From assembly GCF_032062135.1 (NCBI RefSeq), contig NC_092859.1:28652041-28716040 (forward strand): a DNA stretch of 64,000 nt, in the 5' to 3' direction. Origin of the DNA: Pyxicephalus adspersus. Taxonomy: Eukaryota; Chordata; Amphibia; Anura; Pyxicephalidae. The notes beneath the pieces were generated by a model. The model did no database searches and was not told where the DNA came from. It saw nothing but the letters and a program-made list of their open reading frames with translations. The position numbers and the translations under genes are program-made. Positions 59,241 through 64,000 of the stretch are shown here, piece after piece. The stretch's first letter is position 1. Each line of letters opens with the position of its first letter.

Positions 59241-59655
59241 CATTGATCAAAATATTACAGAAAATTGATGTTATTCCTGTCTCCAGAGCCATTCAGCTAT
59301 TGTGATGAATAATATCATTCATGGACATCCTACCGTTCAAATTAGCTGTCATCTCACACAAGACACCTCTGTGAAAAGAAACAATAGGAACATCTTTACA
59401 TTGTTACAAGTGAAAATGAACTTGTGATTTGCATAACTTTATTAGCTGTTAAACTTTTCTTCCCCCCAAAGCTTTATGTGTTTTTCTACTGCATACATGG
59501 TGCTGGTGGCCATTTTGTTCTATGGTAAATGTTAATAAATATAAATTATCATAATTAAAGATCTTATTTCTAAGAAGGCAAACATTTGCATTATTTTCAA
59601 GGAACCTGCAGCTCTTAATTTTGGTGGCAAATGAATGGTATCACCATGCATCTCT
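59241..59655. other. No gene or recognised repeat
   Basis: Unassigned. Confidence 0.35.
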
Positions 59656-59993
59656 CTGGCACGGTAGCTCAGAGGTAGCACTCTTGCCTTTGCAGTGCAA
59701 GGTCCCAGGTTTGAATCTTAGCCAGGACACTATCTGCATGGAGTTTGCTGATTCTCCCCGTGTCTGTGTGAGTTTCCTCGGGGTACTCTGGTTTCCTCCC
59801 ACATCCCAAAAACATGCAGTAAGGTTAATTGGCTTCCCCTCAAACTTGTCCTTAGACTACATTAATGACATAGGACTATGTTAAGGACATTAGATTGTGA
59901 GCTCCTTTGAGGGACAGTTATTGTCCTGACCATGGACTTTGTACAGCCCTGTGTAATATGATGGCACTATATAAATACTGTTTAATAATAATA
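59656..59993 (+). mobile_element. tRNA-headed SINE, full-length, plus strand
   Basis: GGCACGGTAGCTCAGAGGTA (A-box-like), GGTCCCAGGTTTGAATCTTA (B-box-like), CTATCTGCATGGAGTTTGC, GGTTTCCTCCCACATCCC, ACATTAGATTGTGAGCTCC and GTACAGCCCTGTGTAATATG, then CACTATATAAATAC and AATAATAATAA. This is the best reference copy in the window. Confidence 0.9.
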
Positions 59994-60719
59994 AACTAAA
60001 TTAAGTCTGAAGGATCCATCTGATAAAACCCATGGTTCAGTGGTAAATTGTCAGTCCACAAAAAGTTGTATTTTGCTGGTGATTTTTAGTTAGCCGAATA
60101 GTGAGATCATTTCATATTTCCTTACTACATATTTCCTTAGTTTTTGTTCACTTTGGAAACTTGGGTGCTGCCACCCACTGGTCTTGGTTTTCAGCTCCTG
60201 CTTCTTCATTCTCTATTATGAAATATATATACAGAATGCAGTATGGAAGATACAACCCCCCATAATAGGCACAACAGAGCCAAGACCACAGCGCCAAAAA
60301 AGTCCCTGAAACACAGAAGACATGTTATACCTTACCTTATCCTTATCTCATATATATAAAACAATGCTGTAGAGCCTGGCTATGGCACAGGGGAATGGCT
60401 GACTCTATATTAGGGTAGACATCACTAACTAGCACCAAACTGTACACTTGTATACTTCTCTGAAAAAGTGAACATTGCTCCAGAAAGCACATTAAAAATG
60501 ACTATATGCATCTACGTTATATCTGTATATTTATTTGTATAAAAATGATGGACTCAAAACAAATGTAGGAGAAAAAATACAACAGTTAAGTTTATACATA
60601 TTTTTTTTACCATACTTTATTTTAATTTTTGCATTAAACATAACATTACCTATAAAGTCCCCATAAGGTTCATTAATTGGACTTGCTTTATAATTGGTTT
60701 GGTAAACTTCAAGGATCAT
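59994..60719. other. No gene; may include decayed copia sequence
   Basis: If the copia fragment to the right continues, the minus strand here would be its reverse transcriptase region. I see no YVDD-type motif. Confidence 0.3.
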
Positions 60720-61400
60720 TTGCCCATCTAGCCATGTTTGCCACTTCATGTCTGTACTGTCTAGTGGTTGCTTGCGTCATTGAATTATTTTTTAATTCAT
60801 TAGGTTTGGAGGCTTGGAAATAGTTAGGTGATCATCTCCTCATCTGTAGCTTTAATCTACTTTTGCATTTATGAATAGTTATCTTTTACATTACTTCTAA
60901 TGATGTTGTCCCAGGCTGTGGGAACCATATATGACAAGCATCCAGCAGGGAAGCCCTCATTGAACCTAATTTTTATAGGAGGTTTAGCTTCTGGATACAG
61001 AAATCTGTAATTATTTTGAGACTCACTGTAGCCAACAAATATTCCCTCTTTAGAAACCTGTTTGCTTAAAAAGATTTGAATGTGTTGCAGGTCAGGGATC
61101 CTTTCATTTCAAAGCTCATAAAAAATGTTCTCACTTTTTTCCAGGTAATGGTTTCTAGAGATAGCTGGCTGTCATAATTGTCTTTCCTCAACATGTTGTT
61201 GGCATATCTACATCAAAAGCATGCTTGTGTCACATTTACATGAAGTACTGTTAATTTTCTCTGCAACACCATTTTAATCTAGATGTATTGTACAGCAATC
61301 AGATATATAATTCCACATGTTCTCAGTATAGCTTGCATTTTGCCACTTATGTACTTTGTGGAATTATTTTAGGCATTTTACCAAATGTGTTGCTTACTTG
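60720..61400 (-). pseudogene. Ty1/copia retrotransposon pol fragment (integrase C-terminal region)
   Basis: On the minus strand one frame carries NGVAEKINST (from 61273) and, 76 codons on in the same frame, GIFVGYSES (from 61045). Between them lie YEL-stop-NERIPDLQHIQIF and SKQVSKEG; after them comes NNYRFLYPEAK. In Ty1/copia integrases the order QNGVAER-N, then YELW..-P.L.HL..FG, then GIFVGYS, then YR...P is a hallmark, with similar spacing. The glutamine expected before NGVAE is TAA, and at least three further in-frame stops occur, so the gene is dead. Beyond GIFVGY a decayed stretch (MARWANDP) may be the start of the linker to reverse transcriptase. No LTRs, gag or protease were seen. Confidence 0.75.
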
Positions 61401-61496
61401 GTCAAGATGTTGTTCAGGTATATTACAAACCTCATCTTTTCTGTGCAGCAGACAGAACAAAGTATAGTTTTGAATACTTACCATTTCAAGAATCCT

Positions 61497-61760
61497 GTCC
61501 CTCTGTGCTCGAAGTAACACTCTGTGCTCCAAGTGACCCTCTGTGCTCCAAGTGACCCTCTGTGCTCGAAGTAACACTGTGCTCTAAGTGACCCTCTGTG
61601 CTCCAAGTGACCCTCTGGGCTCCAAGTGACCCTCTGGGCTCCAAGTGACCCTCTGGGCTCCAAGTAACACTCTGTGCTCTAAGTAACACTCTGTGCTCCA
61701 AGTGACACTCTGTGCTCCAAGTGACCCTCTGTGCTCCAAGTGACCCTGTGCTTCTGTGAC
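61497..61760 (-). repeat. 19-bp minisatellite, about 14 units
   Basis: GTGACCCTCTGTGCTCCAA and near variants (GTAACACTCTGTGCTCTAA, CTGGGCTCC, GCTCGAAG). Since 19 is not divisible by 3 and the unit lacks stops on the minus strand, all three minus frames stay open and read HLEH, RVTWS and GSLGAQ in rotation. Confidence 0.95.
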
Positions 61761-62917
61761 ATACTGTACTCCTGTCACTCTCCATGTTACAGGAAGCCTA
61801 AGACCCCTTATGCTTTTGGGGCGCCGTTCCACTGGTGACCCTGAATTGGTGTCATCAACACTAAACTATTTAAAAAGAATAATAATGTGTGGCATCATCA
61901 TACGTATGCCTAACTTATCATCTTCTGGGAAGGGTAGGGAGGACCATGTACCCCTTTACTCAATCACACGGAATATGAGGGGCCAATACATTGAGGTTTC
62001 TTTATTAAAACTGAAATATTTATTGACTGTAGACCTACATACCCATTTAGAGGACAGGTTGTGGATATAAGGTGAGACCCTCTCCCCAACTATGGACACT
62101 TTCCCCCACTGCTGGAGTCTGACATGTGCAGCACTGAGGGATACTGAGTTCTTTCTGTTCCCTTTTTTTAATTAGCCAGGTTCCAGGGGGTCCGTCATAA
62201 GCAATAAAGAGGGGGTTACATGTTTACTGCTCCCACCTTTCCTGGACAGCCAGTTTTTTTTTTTGTTAAAAAAAAATAAAAACAAAATATTCAAGACATT
62301 CTATAGTAACAATATGATTTTTTGTAAATTTACGAAACAACTGTCCCTGTCTCTGCAGCTCAGTTCTATACAATAAGGTTTTCTAGAGCCAATTTTTGAA
62401 TAAATAAAAGTGTTTTAAAGGTAGTAATTGTGATGTTTATTGATTCCCATCTTCGATAAAAAAAACATGTTTTCCAGCTATATACATGGACTTTTTCAGT
62501 TATGATTTGTTCCTGCATACCGCCCTGACTCCCCATCCCTTCCAACAATTTCAGTGACATTATTAGGTTCACAGGGTCTTACAAATATCTCAAACATTTT
62601 TTGTGTGGCATAAAAAACACCAATTTGGATTATATTCTAACTATGATTTACAGAAAAACAACAGTTTTTGACATTTAAAAAAAAATAGTTGAAACTAGAT
62701 TAAAAACCTTATTCAGCACCATGGAAAGCTCTTGTCACTGGTCTGCCAAGATTTGATCTAAGAATTCCTTAACAGGTTAACCATGAACCTGGTTTGATTT
62801 CCATCTCATGAATGTTTGGGCAAAAATTTTATAAATATGCCCCTTAGCTTTCCAAAGTATGGCACATCATAAAGGGATGCGTACATGGAGTGCATTAGCT
62901 TCAATAAGTCAGCCTTC
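61761..62917. other. No gene or recognised repeat
   Basis: A 104-codon plus frame begins at the minisatellite edge (61756-62070) without support. T and A runs lie near 62248-62280. Confidence 0.35.
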
Positions 62918-63115
62918 TTAATAAGGCTGTCAAAAACTGGAGAAGATCTAGACTATCATAGGAGATCCTGGGTGATGGATTTTCTAAAACAATTTCCTAA
63001 AATTTGTCAAATGTTTTCCATCCTCGACCACATTAATTTCAGGTTTGCTGGATCACCCAGGTTCTCCCATGATAGTTTATCTTCCTGTCTTGAGAGATCT
63101 CGAGATTTATTGAAT
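62918..63115 (+). mobile_element. Palindromic MITE copy
   Basis: CTGGAGAAGATCTAGACTAT, CATAGGAGATCCTGGGTGAT; centre ATTTGTCAAATGTTTTCCAT; right arm AGGTTTGCTGGATCACCCAG, GTTCTCCCATGATAGTTTAT and AGATTTATTGAATCA. The right arm is better kept than the left. Confidence 0.75.
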
Positions 63116-64000
63116 CAACTGCAACTAATTAGTCATATTGAATAATATGAAGCAGAGCCTTTTTATGTAATAAGCAAGTATTTCTGTTCCTCTATAGATA
63201 TATAATTCTAAAATGTAGAATTCATGTGTTTTTAAAATTTAAAGGCTAACTTTTAGATTATTGACACCAAGCTGATCTTTCTTGCAGGTTTATATAATAC
63301 AAATTGCAAAAATAATACTTTCTGTTTAATTATATTAAGATTCACTTTCACTATATAACACTCATTATGAGATAAAAAGATTCATAGTAGGATTTTTCTC
63401 AGTGAAATATGCCTTTTGTGTGTTGTTTTTTATCAAGAGTTTTAGAACCTCTTTTTCTTCAAGAGCTCACAACCTACATGTTACTCAGAAGCCTCGTTCT
63501 TTCTCTTACAGGAAACCATTATGTCAAACAACAAAAATATATTGATAGCTACAACCAGCTAGTTGTTCCCTACCATCTCTGTAACAATCTGCTGTTTCCT
63601 TACAACAGCTACTGTACAAAATTCCATTATGTTTCCATTGTTCAATATATCAGTGACCTTTTATTTAAACATTGGCACTCTAAGAAGATAAGAATGAGGA
63701 AAAGAGAGACCAAAGGCAAGAGAGGAAGAAGGCTGCAACCAAAATGGAAGTGACGAAAAGATAATCTGGTATTAACTCTTTATTGTCTACTGCCTGCAAT
63801 CCTATTATTGCCACAGAAAGTTCATTATAAATTATATATAGACACCAGACTATCAGGTCTAACCCAGTTTGTTGGAGATCTCATTTCAAAATTATAAACA
63901 TTACTATGGAGTAGATCCTCTTTTTGTGGCTATAACGATATCCAATTGTAATTGATTGATTACAAGGAGATGAGTTTGAAATAGCCTTGATCCAAGATAT
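63116..64000. other. No gene supported
   Basis: The 114-codon plus frame at 63409-63753 has a basic C-terminus (KRETKGKRGRR) but no known domain. Confidence 0.35.

Noticed and set aside
59656..59760. tRNA gene
   Set aside because: A- and B-box-like motifs are present, but no cloverleaf arms; it is the head of a SINE.
63409..63753. 114-codon frame with a basic C-terminus
   Set aside because: The basic tail comes from an AAG/AGA-rich purine run; no homology recognised.
1..64000. CRISPR arrays, operons, phage or other prokaryotic systems
   Set aside because: The tandem repeats have no spacer structure, there are no cas-like genes, and the sequence is plainly vertebrate-type.

Overview
The window looks like vertebrate nuclear DNA, most probably from a frog (ranoid or another neobatrachian; this is inference). 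It is AT-rich and CpG-poor. I can support no intact protein-coding gene, no rRNA, no functional tRNA and no CRISPR array. Every open reading frame is short and either lies inside a repeat, is a decayed transposon reading frame, or shows no sign of being real. The layout fits a gene-poor intergenic region or a very large intron.

What can be read is a dense transposon record. (1) TA-flanked hairpin MITEs: two 333-bp copies about 16 kb apart in opposite orientation, about 98% identical and very CpG-rich, plus two older relatives. (2) A palindromic MITE beginning GGGCCTGATTTATTAA, with about seven copies. (3) Two Tigger/pogo-like elements with CAGTGGTACCTC ends and TA duplications. (4) TTAA-flanked elements of two families. 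(5) At least five hAT-type elements with 8-bp target duplications, two of them perfect, plus a large decayed hAT at about 21.2-24.1 kb with a BED-finger reading-frame remnant and internal tandem repeats. (6) tRNA-headed SINEs, clustered at 8.2-9.2 kb. (7) Fossils of a CR1-type LINE (42.7 kb and 19.2 kb) and of a Ty1/copia pol gene (minus strand, 60.7-61.4 kb). Insertions are nested in places: a TTAA element and a TA element each sit inside copies of the palindromic MITE.

Tandem arrays are plentiful: 75-bp and 150-bp arrays inside the large hAT, 61-bp at 27.4 kb, 29-bp with an 87-bp higher-order unit at 37 kb, about 30-bp at 52.4-53.0 kb and 57.7-58.0 kb, 19-bp at 61.5 kb, and AT, TTA and TATC microsatellites. 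Two of the microsatellites grew out of MITE ends or target sites.

Between the repeats lie unique-looking blocks with homeodomain, FOX and GATA-like motifs and undecayed CpGs (about 10.5, 17.1, 24.3, 28.0, 29.2, 47.5, 49.7, 53.9, 57.1 and 59.1 kb). I propose these as candidate conserved regulatory elements, at low confidence, because conservation cannot be tested here. One 31-nt segment at 29.15 kb has strong splice signals on both sides and is a possible microexon. No novel multigene system was found.
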